From: Rhipicephalus microplus
Lineage: Eukaryota; Arthropoda; Arachnida; Ixodida; Ixodidae
Direction: 5' to 3'
Assembly: GCF_043290135.1 (NCBI RefSeq)
Contig: NC_134709.1
Coordinates: 71,166,456 to 71,230,455 of the forward strand
Length of the DNA stretch: 64,000 bases
Of this stretch, positions 1-10,574 are shown piece after piece. The position numbers and the translations under genes were made by a program. A model generated the notes under the pieces. It had not been told where the DNA came from. It was given only the letters and a program-made list of their open reading frames with translations, and made no database searches. Numbering within the stretch: the stretch's first letter is position 1; the number at the start of each line of letters is the position of its first letter.

Positions 1-147
1 CTACAAAGACAGAAAAATTGGGAGATCCCACGCACAGTGGGAATCGATGATATGTGAATCACGAATGAGGAAGGTTCATATGTCACTTTAAAAGCAGTAC
101 AACGTTACAAGGCGGAAGTAAATTATGGCGTACACGACTTCCATGTG

Positions 148-1345
148 ATGATTATCATGCTTGGACGTGTCATTTACTTTCTTCATCTATTTACGTCATC
201 TGATACTGAATTTGGTATAAGTGGAGCTAGCAAAACAGCCTCGAGCGTGCTATGAGCGTAGCAAGTAGTCAAGTTTTAGATGACACGTATGCCATGATTA
301 TCATGTTTGGACGTGTCATTTATCTTTGTTGTCTACTCACGTCACCTAATGCCAACGTTGGTATATGTAGAGCTAGTGCAATGGCGACGAGCGCGCTATC
401 AGCGTAGCATTTAGTCATGCCTTACATGACACGCCTATCATGATTATCAAGTTTATACGTGTCATATACCTTCGTAATTCATTAACGTCACGTAACACCA
501 AATTTGGTATATGTGGAGCTAGTGAAACGTCGGCAAACGCATCATAAAGGGCCCATATACTCCGACGTATCGTTGACGCACGTGCACGCTGGGCGCGGTG
601 ACGCTACGCAAGCAAAACGCGAGCCGCTATAAAGTCTGGCGCCAGGTGTGACCGGGGCGACCAGTGTCCGTTGGCGCATCCCGGCGGCAACTGGCGTGAA
701 ATGCAAGATGCTGCATTTCGCGCCAATGACGGTATTCAGACAGCACTGGGTGTGCCTCTCTTTGTGACGGAGGAACGCCGGGCGCCCCAAACGCGCATGT
801 GTTGCGGCGCAGGCAGATCGGAGCCTGGCGTGGCATCACTGGCGTGACGCGACAAAACGAACTCCAGCGCCCACGCGCGCCGAGTCACAACACAGTGTAA
901 TTGCAGCTTGAGTGTTCCATGTAGACATCCTCTTACATGACACGCATCTCATGATTATCATGATTGCGTCAATAAGATACTTTAGTCATCCGTTCACGTG
1001 ACTTAATACCAAATTTGACTTATGTGAAGCTAGCAAGACGGCCGTGAGCGCATCATGAGCGTGGCATGTAGACATGTTCCTACAAGACAGGCATATTATG
1101 ATTATCATGTTTGAACGTGTCATTTACCCATTTCGCCCATTCGCGTCACGCAATACCGACCTTGCTACATGTGAAGCTGGCGAAACGGCCTCGAGCTCAT
1201 CATGAACGTAGCATGCACTCATGTTCTGACATGACACGCATCTTATGATTATCATGTTTGCATTAGTCACATACCTTCATCCTTCATTCATGTCTGTTAT
1301 ACGGAAATTTGTATATGGGAAGCTAGTGAAACGGCCATGAGCGCC
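148..1345. repeat. 147-bp tandem satellite, interrupted
   Basis: The anchor atgattatcatg recurs at about 148, 294, 440, 951, 1098 and 1245, giving a period of 146-147 bp. Each unit continues with a ggacgtgtcattta-like stretch, an acgtca core, an agctagtgaaacgg-like segment and atgagcgtagcat. Copies differ at many positions, so the array is old or evolves by slow exchange. No coding frame is shared between units. The gap between the third and fourth units is filled by the GC-rich block at 549-917. Confidence 0.85.
549..917. other. GC-rich insertion in the satellite array
   Basis: Satellite homology stops after gcatcataaa near 548 and resumes at catgtagacatcct near 918, so about 370 bp of foreign sequence sits inside one repeat unit. 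It is clearly richer in CG than the array. The overlapping minus-strand frames at 542-839 show no recognisable domain. It could be a non-autonomous transposon or a different satellite; I saw no clear terminal repeats or target duplication. Confidence 0.5.
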
Positions 1346-1410
1346 GTTTCACTAGCTCACGGGAGGTGGGTGATGATAACATCACCCACCTCACTAGAGG
1401 TGGGTGATGA
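1321..1410. repeat. Two adjacent short palindromes
   Basis: Bases 1321-1335 (agctagtgaaacggc) are the exact reverse complement of 1343-1357 with a 7-base loop. Just downstream, gaggtgggtgat at 1363-1374 pairs with atcacccacctc at 1381-1392, and aggtgggtgatgata is repeated directly at about 1397. The first hairpin is built from the terminal satellite unit, so it marks the array's right end. Confidence 0.8.
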
Positions 1411-2167
1411 TAAAAGGACAATCACAGATTAGCTCCTTTCGGTGACGCGCTGCTGCCGGGACTGAATCACTAGTGTACCATGTTCGCATGCCTTATTCCT
1501 ATGACTGCCGCAATGCCCCAATTTCGCTGCGTCACCCGAAGACGCCACGCACCCGCATTGCTCATGTTTGAATTTCCCCGCTGGAAAAATTCGTCTGCGA
1601 GAAGAAGGGGTTGTGACGTCCCCACAATCAAGGCCTTTTAAGATGTTTACGTCTTTTTGCCCACGCATTGGAAAAAAAAGAAAAGAAACCTCCCGGTGTA
1701 ACAAATACGTGTTCCGGAGTTGAGTTCGTAGAAGTATTCTGTCAACGGTTTTGGCAGGCCCACCGCGCAAACATCAGGACCGGGAGGTGGCTTGTTTTCT
1801 ATAGACACTACGATGCACCCTGCGCACCCTTCAGATTTATGGCCTGGGGGGCAGCATAGCGCCTCTTGCTGGTTCTGTAAAAGCGACCCTGCTGCGCCTG
1901 TACAGGGCCTGACCTGACATTCCGTCAGCATTCGCGGCTGCCAAGCTCATTACTGCGTTCTGCCCGGATGACCGCCTGTGGCGTTGAAGGATGAAGGGGC
2001 GGCGGCTGCGGAGCGTTGTGCGGGAGACACCGGGTTGCGTGGAGGTGTGGAAACTCGATCTGGACTACGGGTCGTCGGTCACCAGTCACTTGGGCGATTA
2101 GGGCGGCCTAAAACATTTTGGCACCACACTTCGGACTCCGTGCGTCGGTGAATATAGGCGGCGAGCT
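1411..2167. other. No gene recognised
   Basis: Several short overlapping frames exist on both strands (for example 1429-1770 and 1647-1931 minus), but none has a recognisable motif. The stretch from about 1960 to 2160 is GC-rich. I see no transposon terminus. Confidence 0.5.
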
Positions 2168-2878
2168 TTGTCGGAATGTTGGGACTCCTGGTCGCCCATA
2201 ATTCACGTGTCATCGGACAGCTCACTCATATATCCCTCTAAGTTTGGAGCTTGTACATTGTTACTTCCTCTACTTTGCTTGGGAGAGGGTTTTCCACTGG
2301 TGTGGGCTGCAGGGGCGGCCGTCGAAGATGACACACTCCGACTGACAAGAAAATATGCCACGTCGATAGTGGCGACTGGTTTGGTACCCCGGAAGAGCGT
2401 AGTCGGAACCCTAGAAAAGCGGCCGCGGGTCAAGGAAGTTGGGGAAGAGAGAAGAGGTCCAGAGACGCGTACTCAGGGTCCAAGGATGTCCGCCGCGACT
2501 ACCGAGGAGAAAAATTGGACATCGACGCCAAGAACCAACCTTGAACCCCGACTCGAGCAGCCACCTTCGAGGGCCTGGCTACATGAACTTTTCGTGAGAC
2601 GAACTTCATCTCCCTTACTTAGACGAGCTTTGCGGGAAGGCATGCGGTGCATTGAAACATTGGTTTTATTGATTAATAGCTTCAGAATTTTCGCCCTCGT
2701 GTTCTTCCTTTGTATTTACGCACCCCTGCATTGTCGCTGTTACTTTGTTTATGTATCCTGTGTCACACGTCTCAAGTTTTTTACTCACGTGTTACAGTTT
2801 TTCGCAGCACAATTGTCACATGCGGGCAGTGTGTTTGTACGCTATGCGCACTTGCTACTAAGTGAAGTGCGTCAGTAA
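2168..2878 (+). CDS. Open frame of unknown meaning (236 codons)
   Basis: This is the longest frame in the first 10 kb that I cannot assign to a transposon. It opens with TTG, not ATG; the first internal ATGs lie well downstream, so the N-terminus is doubtful. The first 55 residues contain a leucine-rich stretch, residues about 75-135 are charged and rich in Arg, Glu, Pro and Thr, and residues about 165-215 are strongly hydrophobic. I recognise no domain. The composition changes sharply along the frame, which is typical of chance frames or the leader of a degraded retroelement. Splice sites were not evident. An alternative reading is an LTR or leader of a gypsy-like element. I would not treat it as an established gene. 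Confidence 0.15.
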   Translation: MSECWDSWSPIIHVSSDSSLIYPSKFGACTLLLPLLCLGEGFPLVWAAGAAVEDDTLRLTRKYATSIVATGLVPRKSVVGTLEKRPRVKEVGEERRGPETRTQGPRMSAATTEEKNWTSTPRTNLEPRLEQPPSRAWLHELFVRRTSSPLLRRALREGMRCIETLVLLINSFRIFALVFFLCIYAPLHCRCYFVYVSCVTRLKFFTHVLQFFAAQLSHAGSVFVRYAHLLLSEVRQ

Positions 2879-4949
2879 TTAGGGAAAGGTCGTGGCGTCT
2901 TTCACTTCGCGGCTCCAGTACGGATCCCTCTGTGTAGAAAGTGGCTGAGACACATAGCCAAGAGGGAACCGCGAAAAGTGATTGTTGAGTGGTCCTTTCT
3001 CTCTTTGGCGGTCAGTCGGTAGTGGGGACGTCTACTGCATAAAAAATTAAACAGGAAGCGTGACAGAAAACGAAATAAATTGGAAGAGCTAGCAGGTAGT
3101 GAAATGAGGAAAATAGAAGAAAGCAGGCATGAAAAGAAGTGATAGTGATGGTACACATAGCACAGTATTGTAAGGTCGTGAGGGAAAAGTGAGGGTGAGG
3201 AGAGAAGGTGACGCATAGAACAGCCATGTGTACTACGGTATCACAATGGGCGGGATAGTGGTGTGAGGGTGAGGAGGAGGGTAAGTTCTTAATTTCGCAC
3301 TACTAGTATGTAGCCGGCCCAATTATTTTCCTCACTCGGTCGTATTATCCGCCCACCTTCCAAAAGGCGGCCTGCACCTAAGGCTATTTTGCATTGATAG
3401 GAGGCAGTGCAAATATCCTCGCCTCACATGACTTTGCACTGGCCTATGCAATCCACCCAGATTTAACCAAGCGGCGAAGTCCCGTAGTTGCCTCTCCATG
3501 ACGTCACAAATGCTGACAACTTCATGATACGTCATGATGCATTGTCATAGCACGGACGAGGTCACGTGTCTTTTGCCCCACACTTAGCAACACTTTACAT
3601 GGTTCCACGAGACCTTAGGAAACTTCAGTGGCTTTCAGAGTTTGAAGCAAGTCTCGCAATACGGATCGCCAACATGTCCACTTACGAATTTCTCCTTGAG
3701 AGAAAAATGTCGGCATGAATGTGACTTGTTTGTTGGTGTATACACCAAGCGTGTATTTTTACGTCCGCGGTATATCTTTCTTATTCCGTAGTAATACTCT
3801 AGGCTTTCGAAATATAAACGTTTTCGAAGCTATTTAATAGGCTCTTGATGTATTACGTGACAGGCTGAAAAGAAGAATCTACACCAACAAAAAATTGAGT
3901 TAGTGAAGGCGAGTTTTATCTGCGCAAATGGAGAGTTTATGTATATTGTGGCATGGAGTATGCATATTGTATACTGTTTATACAATATACAATGTACATA
4001 TATATTGTATTGTATATGTATATGTATTGTATTGTATATATTGTATATTGTAATATGTATTTATGTATATTGTGGCACTGATAGCTCAGCCTTTCAAGGA
4101 TGTGGGGCCAATCAGACGGCGTTCACGTAATCTCCTGCTCCCAATAATCATTGAGCGCAATGCCCAGACTAGTTCGTTCCCAGCAAAGAAAACTTATGAC
4201 ACAACGCTTCTACATATACAACGTAGCAGTAGCAGTTCCCACACTGCTTTGACTCTTATAAGGGAACTAGATATCGCAGAAACTTTCAACTCAAGGTACG
4301 CACTAAAATTTCCGAATTCTGCGGTCTTCACACTTCAGCATATCAATAATATTCACGCTATTCATTGAAATTAAAGATAGACCTCCCGGAGCAGCTGTAA
4401 TTATCTCCCAATGAAGCCCTAATTAGGTCTTGAGTGAGAGAGCCGGTTTGCGAAGTGCTCTATAGCACGTAAAACGTGAAAAAGAAAAGCGATACTTTTC
4501 AAAAGCGTAAGCGCTCTTATGAAAAGGAAAAGAGGCGGCTTAATATTGAGCAATATGCAGTGCTCGAAGGGAACCATGCAGCCCATCATACAAATTGCTA
4601 CCGGCTCTCATGTCCTAATTAATGCCTGTCTCACTTCATTGCTCTGGCACTGATTGCGCAAAGCTGCTACTCTGTCTCCGTCCCGCAGATTAATGAACAC
4701 GTTCATTTTCCTCATTCATGTGGTTTGGTTTGTTTCGCGTGGTGGTAGTTCTGCGGTACTTGTGTCTCAACTCACCGCTATATGAACATCAATAGGAGAA
4801 CACATGCTGGTTAAACAATACAAATAGTAGAGAATCAATAGTAGAGAATCAAGAACCTGAAAGAGCAGAGAACTACCCCGGGGATTATTGTAGATATTTT
4901 CTCTTGCATTTTCCTGCTTAAAAGTTCGGAAGGTCTCCAGTGACGATTT
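2879..4949. other. Intergenic; AT-rich low-complexity patch
   Basis: No coding sequence is supported. From about 3944 to 4076 the sequence is an AT-rich mixture of tatat and attgtat words, a degenerate microsatellite. The remaining short frames are unrelated to any family I recognise. Confidence 0.6.
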
Positions 4950-7145
4950 CGTAAGCATTCTCATCTTCCACATGCCCCTCTCTGTTTCCTCAACCTTCTT
5001 CTTAACTGATGTTTCCTTTTGGCTTGGTATTCTGCTGTTGTATAAATACATGCTTGACAATTTTCGAGTTTGTATCCTCTATTTAGTATCGACATTATTC
5101 TTGTACAAGTAACTGAAACCTTTCTTAGCCCAACGCTCATCTCCCATTTTCTCAATCGTTCCTCAAATTCTATCTTGGTGCTAGCTTCCCTGCACTCAAA
5201 CGATGTCCATCCCATATCTCCCTGTAACCCTGATTTGAGGTATTCCCGTGTGCTTCCAAAGCAAGTCTACCTATTCTACGTTGTTTAATTTCAAATCTTG
5301 CTTGAACCTCTGATTTCATGCACAAGAACGCATTGCCGAACGCCAAACCCGGTAGCATGACACCTTTACAAAGTCCTCTCAAAACATCATATATATTGTA
5401 GTTCCACAGTGCCCTATTTTTCATTACAGCTGCATTCCTCGTGCCTTTAGTCATTACGTATCTTTCGTGCTCCCTTAGATACTCAGCCCCTTTATTTATC
5501 CATACGCCAGAGTATTTGTCTTTATCCATTCTTTCTAGGTTGACTTCCTATATCTTATGCTCACTGCCTTTGTTATAACTAAACAACATGATTGCCGATT
5601 TTTCCCTGCAGAACTTCAAATTGAACCTATCTTCCTCATTACCACAGATGTCTATCAATTCCTGCAGATTTTCCTTGTTGTCGGCGATTAATACTATATC
5701 ATCTACGAACATCAATGCCGGTATTACTGTTCAATGTGTTTTCCTTGCTTGACACAAGAGGGGCTGAAGTCGAGTCGACTCCCTTCTAATTTGGCTTCTA
5801 GTCCTTGGAGATACAGCATAAATAACAAAGGCGACAAGGGACATCCCTCTCGAAGCCCACGTTGTATCTCTGTAAATTGAGATACCTGTACTTCCCGATT
5901 GATAGCTGCCTTGTTGCTTTTATAAATCTTTAGACATTTAGAAGATTTTATAGACATTTAGAAGATTTTATAGATTTTATAGACAATTAGAAGATTAGTT
6001 ATTCTATTTTCCTTATTTAGTGTGTTCAATATTCCCGTGTGTTCAATATTCCAATGCATGCAGCGCTTTCTTGGTGTTTATATCTTTCTGTCATCATTGT
6101 TCTTATATATTCATTGCCTCATCCCCTTATAGTCTGACCTCTTGAACTGTAGTTATAAACAACTGTTTCATGCTTGTCTGACTAGTCAGAGAATTGAGAT
6201 GGTTCCAAATCTTTGCAGCTGCCTTTCTATTCTTTTTGTTTATTTCCACCATCCATTGGGCCCCTTTTCTTGTATTCTTTTCATGACATAATCGGACGCT
6301 TCCCTTCTGCAGCTCAAAAAGTTTTCCTATTTTTTTTAACATCATCTTGCGGTTCACCCCTCTGTTTAGCATACGTTTGTTCGCTGGAGGCTTCCTGATG
6401 TTTTACTATGGCTCCCTTACCTTCCTCATTCCACCAGCTCTAGGGTTTGTGTCTGCTTTTCCCGGTTGATTTGACTTGTACCTTAGCAAGCTCTAACTCA
6501 AACAATCGAGTTAGTTTTGTGTACGTTCACTCTCTTTTAGTACCCTCAGTGTTCGTTTTCTCAGTCTCTTTAGTTGCTATTTCTATTTTCATTTCTGAGC
6601 AAATATTACCATGTGGTTGCTCACAATGCTGTCTTTCCTATTTCATTTCACTTCCTAAACTCAGCCTGATAGTTTCTGATCACTACCTAAGCTTCTGGAC
6701 AGATATTCACGTATGTTCATCACCCTTAGCTGATCATACATCCAATGTGACATTATTGCGTAATCTATCATCGACTGTAGCCTTCCCACCTCACATGTTA
6801 TCTGCCCTTCGCATTTCTCGGTGCTGTTGCAAATGAATAAATCATGCCTTTCGCACATATCCATTAGTATTCTGCCCGTCGGGTCAGTATATCTATTTAT
6901 ATCTTCTATGTGCACATTCATATATTTTAATATAATTACCTCGGACTCATCTCCTGGTTCGTCAATGTCGTTTCCTATGCACTGCACCATTCATTTATTT
7001 TCCTCTCTGGCTTTTGCCCCTGTCCACAAGTATACAAAACCCAGGAGTATCATTTGCCCTGCCACTTTCCTGTTTATCCATAAATGCTTCTTGCAATCCT
7101 GTTTGACCCACTACAACTCTGCACTTTTATGAATGAATGTCCCAA
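4950..7145 (-). mobile_element. Decayed non-LTR retrotransposon (unassigned clade)
   Basis: Read on the minus strand this is one LINE in several broken frames. About 7140-6661 is the end of an AP-endonuclease domain, with the segment DPTGRILMDMCERHDLFICN and a degraded terminal SDHK-type motif (GSDQK). About 6372-6127 is the linker before the reverse transcriptase. At 5957-5724 the frame reads GLREGCPLSPLLFMLYLQGL, the usual motif before the catalytic box. The catalytic site FVDD lies at 5698-5709, with Val replacing the usual Ala. About 5529-4961 is the C-terminal half with an in-frame stop and a frameshift. The element makes, or once made, an endonuclease and reverse transcriptase for target-primed insertion. 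It cannot be functional now. The 5' end is truncated inside the endonuclease; the 3' end and tail were not found with certainty. Confidence 0.85.
5931..5998. repeat. Short tandem repeat, about 20 bp unit
   Basis: The word agacatttagaagatttta is present about two and a half times, followed by variants. It lies within the decayed LINE and has disrupted its reading frame. Confidence 0.75.
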
Positions 7146-7718
7146 TACCACCCCTCCTTTTCTGCTGTTCACGCAAACGTGTGCCAGCGCCACCTGCACT
7201 CTAAGGCAAAATTACCCGAAAGAGGAGTGACTGAGCCCAATAGGCGCGCGCGATAAACGGATAGACCGTTGAGGAGCAACCAAAGATGGAAGCGTGCCGC
7301 GAGAGACCATTTAGCCCCCAAACACGCTCCGAAGGGATGAACCGTCCGGGGATTGCAGGCTGCGCGAAAACCGTTTCCAAGGTGACGAACCCTCCTTCTC
7401 CACACTTCTCTTCCTCTGCTGGCTCAGTCTTTCCGCGTATTTTGCCGGCGACGGTTCGCGTTGTGTCGCGCTCGAGGTGCTCGACCACGGCCGCCTGGAT
7501 TCGACGATCTAACAATTACGACGTGGTGCCTGTGTGTACGCTTGGATGAGCGCTGGCTGCTGCTTTTGCGTTTCGCTGCACCCATGAAGTCTGGAGCAAG
7601 TCTCGACACGTCAACACGCCATGGTGTATATCTCTGGCTTCAAGGTAGTCAGGATCAACACACGACAGCAACAGTTGGGACGGCCAATATGGCGGCTGAG
7701 AAAACAACAGGCCCATCG

Positions 7719-7780
<62 letters not shown>

Positions 7781-8399
7781 CGATGTTGAGCCCAGCAAGA
7801 CGCAACGAGAACCATGTGCACACACGAAGGTTTGTGTTGTGTGTGTAGAGTAACAACTTGCATGTGCGTGTTAAAACACCTTTTCTGTTCCGCTTCGTAT
7901 ACTCACGCCCAGCATTGCATGTAACCTCAACGTAACAGCAACCACGTTCAAGTGTCGCTTGCACCGTGCTCAAAGTCACCACGGTCGCAGAATGCTAACG
8001 CCGGTGAGAAATTTCACGCGGAACACCGACACAGTGGCCGGACGCTGCGTTGGCCACGTGGTGGAATGCAACCGTGGAATTCGCAACACCGATCGTGTTG
8101 CCTGTAAAGTTGCTGAAATAATGACGTGAAAACACTGGCCGTTGTCACTGCACCTCGCGCGCGTTTTCTCGTCCTTGCTTTGTAGTCGGTGAGCTGTTAC
8201 TCGCTGGTAATACTCGGACGAAGTGATTTCGCAAAAGGTGTCGCGCTGGCTCAGAGCGTCGAACCCTGTTCCATTAGTTTCGGATTGTCACGACACGCGC
8301 GCTGTGCAGCTCACGTGCTTTCCAAGCCGGAGATAGAGTCATGCCTTCTGCTTTACATTCGGATGTAAAAAAGAGAGGAGAATTGGCCGAGTCAATATG
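7146..8399. other. Intergenic, no gene recognised
   Basis: It contains the large AT palindrome annotated separately. Frames here that translate to alternating Ile-Tyr are products of that microsatellite. The rest has no recognisable coding or transposon signature. Confidence 0.55.
7714..7785. repeat. (AT)28 microsatellite inside a GC-armed palindrome
   Basis: Bases 7722-7777 are 56 alternating A/T bases. The flanks catcgcgg and ccgcgatg are exact reverse complements, so the whole 72-base block is a perfect palindrome able to extrude as a cruciform. Expansion of AT repeats from a short palindromic seed would give this structure. Confidence 0.9.
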
Positions 8400-9110
8400 G
8401 CCAACTTTCGGCTTCATCTCGGCTTCACAACCAGTGACGTTAGGGCCTCTCCTACCTTTCCTTCCTCCGCATGAAAATTGACCGCCCTTGCCGTCGGCCT
8501 CCCGTACGCTCGCTCATTGAGTGCTCGCCTGTCTTCGCCGCCGCATTAAGCTCCGGGCTGACGATATCAGATTGAGACCTCGTCGCTGTGCTGGCTGTCG
8601 TCGAAAACACGTTGCGGGTTCTCGTAAAGAGCTTGGTTGTAGTACGTCTCGCGCTGTAAGTGCACCAGTACAAGCTGGCTGGGCTTTTGGTAGCGTCGGA
8701 ACTCAGTGAAAATTGGTCGCCATTACAGTTGGCTTTCCTGTCACTCGGTTGCAAGCAGATCGGCGCCGTTCGTTGGCCGCGGACTCGCGTTTGCGCGCTG
8801 CACTCGCTCGAGTTTGTGGAAAAGGGCCGCATTACCGTCGATTTCTTCGGCGCTAGCTCCAAACCAGCTCGTTTGTGGCGGCGGCCAAGCGTACGCTCGC
8901 TCTCCTGTTCGAAGTTCACTGGCGGCAGACAGTCCGCGTGCAGCGCCGTGTTTGGTCTCGCGTTCGCTTGCTCGAGCTGAATGACGTCGCTGGCTTAGGA
9001 CTCGCCGACTTGTTAGCGGCACGGTGGTTCGTGGAGTTGTGGCTGCGGCCGCCGCTCCTAAACTGTTGCGCAACATGGATCGAAAGGAGTCTTTAAAGAT
9101 GTGTTACGTC
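8400..9110 (+). other. GC- and CpG-rich block, possible promoter or 5' region
   Basis: Composition changes abruptly to CG-rich with many tcg and gcg words, unlike the AT-rich flanks. It precedes a plus-strand ATG in good context (aacATGG at about 9075) and the duplicated exon-like unit. No frame here has a recognisable domain. It may be a CpG-rich promoter or 5' untranslated region, or simply another repeat family; the sequence alone does not decide. Confidence 0.3.
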
Positions 9111-9128
9111 ACGTTGAAATTATCAGCA

Positions 9129-9580
9129 TGTCATATCTCACGTATGTTTTCGTTTCACCTTGCACGTATTTCTCATATGCATTTCTATTCATCCTCTGTC
9201 ACGTGTGACTCACTATTTTACATACTTATTTTGAAGCCGTGGGCACAGGCCATGCTGAAGACTGTGTGCGCTGGCGTCTACGATGCCTGTCATCCATCTC
9301 TTTCGTCAGAGCAGCTTCAGAAGGGCTGCGAGTTGTGAAGGTAAATTTATTTGTGTGTCATATTTGAACGCTTGTTTTTATAATAACGGACACTTACTTG
9401 TCATATGCGTGCATCTTATCTTCTGTCACGTTTGTCTAACTATTTTTACTATATTATTGTACGTGCAGCCGTGGGAACACAACAGGCAGAAGGCTGGGTG
9501 CGCTGGCGTCTGCAATGCCTGTCATCTATCGCTTTTGTCATATGAGCTCCCCAAGGAGTGTACAAGATTTGACAAGAAGA
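9129..9580 (+). repeat. Tandem duplication of an exon-like segment
   Basis: Two diverged copies lie at about 9129-9340 and 9356-9580 with a period of 227-232 bp. Each has an AT-rich left half with a tgtcatat start and a ctgtcacgt word, then an AG followed by ccgtggg and a more GC-rich right half (from 9237 and 9469). The right halves translate in the same frame to related peptides with matching Cys, Ala, Gly and His positions (VCAGVYDACHPSL and GCAGVCNACHLSL). The first is followed by a donor-like gtaaat at 9341. An AATAAA lies at about 9646, followed by A-rich DNA. This suggests a duplicated exon with part of its intron, but no family is recognised and splicing is not proved. Confidence 0.4.
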
Positions 9581-9881
9581 CTGGACTTGTACTCTTCACC
9601 ATGAATTCACTTAAAGGAATGGAGAAACTTCATGTATGTGTAGAAAAATAAAAGATGAAATATACAAAAGATAAAATAAAATATTTAAATTATAGAAATG
9701 ATAAATTAAAAGATAAAAGATATTCCAAAAAAAATAAAAGTCTATGAAGTTCGCAAAGCGTGCGCTGGCGATCATGGTGCTCGCTTGTTGTGTGCTTGTG
9801 CGCCGCGACGTTTTACGGCCCGTGCTGTTCGTGCATCGTTTTCTTTTCTTGCTTAAAAGCTTATAGAACTACTTCCGGAAG

Positions 9882-9909
9882 ATGATGGCGACCATAAAAA
9901 GAATGACAG
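9882..9909 (+). CDS. Possible first coding exon
   Basis: ATG ATG GCG follows a purine at -3 and has G at +4 of the second ATG, a good animal start context. The frame reads MMATIKRMT and then meets a strong splice donor, ACAG/GTGAGT, at 9910. The upstream 100 bases are GC-rich with CpG words, fitting a TATA-less promoter. Exon end phase is 1. No downstream partner exon was identified, so the product is unknown. A chance match of a good start and a good donor is possible in a 64-kb window. Confidence 0.25.
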
Positions 9910-10071
9910 GTGAGTGTGCGCTTTGAGTGGTGGTTTTGATTTCGTCCGTTCATTGCAGTTTACGTTCATACCGAGGAGCGTTTTTTTGTTTAGAAAGCGT
10001 TTAGTTACGCTATGTACAGAAAACAAAGGTTTCATAACGTTTCAGAAATAAGGGCAAATACACTTTGGCAC

Positions 10072-10228
10072 AATCCGATGGAAGCGGAAACGTTGTAGGC
10101 CCGTGGGGTCAGTTTGGGTGCACGTTAAAGAACCCCATGTGTTTGAAATTTACGGAGCCCTACACTATCGCGCAGCTCATAATCATATGGTGGTTTTAGG
10201 ACGTGCAACCTTCCATATCAATTAATCA
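10072..10228 (+). mobile_element. Ruka-like SINE, 5'-truncated
   Basis: The body of the tick SINE is recognisable by the ordered words ggcggaaa-like, gttgtaggcccgtg, tttgggtgcacgttaaaga, ggagccctacac, ataatcatatggtggtttt and ccatatcaatt. The tRNA-derived head is missing. It cannot have an internal pol III promoter. Confidence 0.85.
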
Positions 10229-10574
10229 CTTTGCCACATCTATGTACAATGACAGACATCACTACATTGCAGTGAAGACATCGTTGCTCTAATATACATG
10301 AAAAAGTTGGCATATACGTGCGCAACTCCCCAGGGCAGAGTGAAGTAAATGCAGCTGAGTGGTAATCATAACACCTCCAATCTCAAAATTGCTCAACTTG
10401 ATTTTTTTTCGTTTGCTCTTATTATGTTGTTTTTATTTTTACATTAATCTTATTATAATACCAATTCATTACACATAGTTAAAATGATCACAGAAAAACT
10501 GCACTACACTTTCTTGGCCAATCCCCCTGAGTGGGTATAAGCCAGCCTCCCAGGGAAACAAAACAAAACAAAAA
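10229..10574. other. Intergenic, no gene recognised
   Basis: AT-rich DNA. The piece at about 10510-10575 (ccaatccccctgagtggg followed by an aaaac-rich tail) resembles the end of another retroposon, but it is too short to assign. Confidence 0.45.

Noticed and set aside
8452..9076. Several overlapping frames in the GC-rich block
   Set aside because: GC-rich sequence has few stops; frames overlap on both strands with no motif. Kept only as a possible regulatory region.
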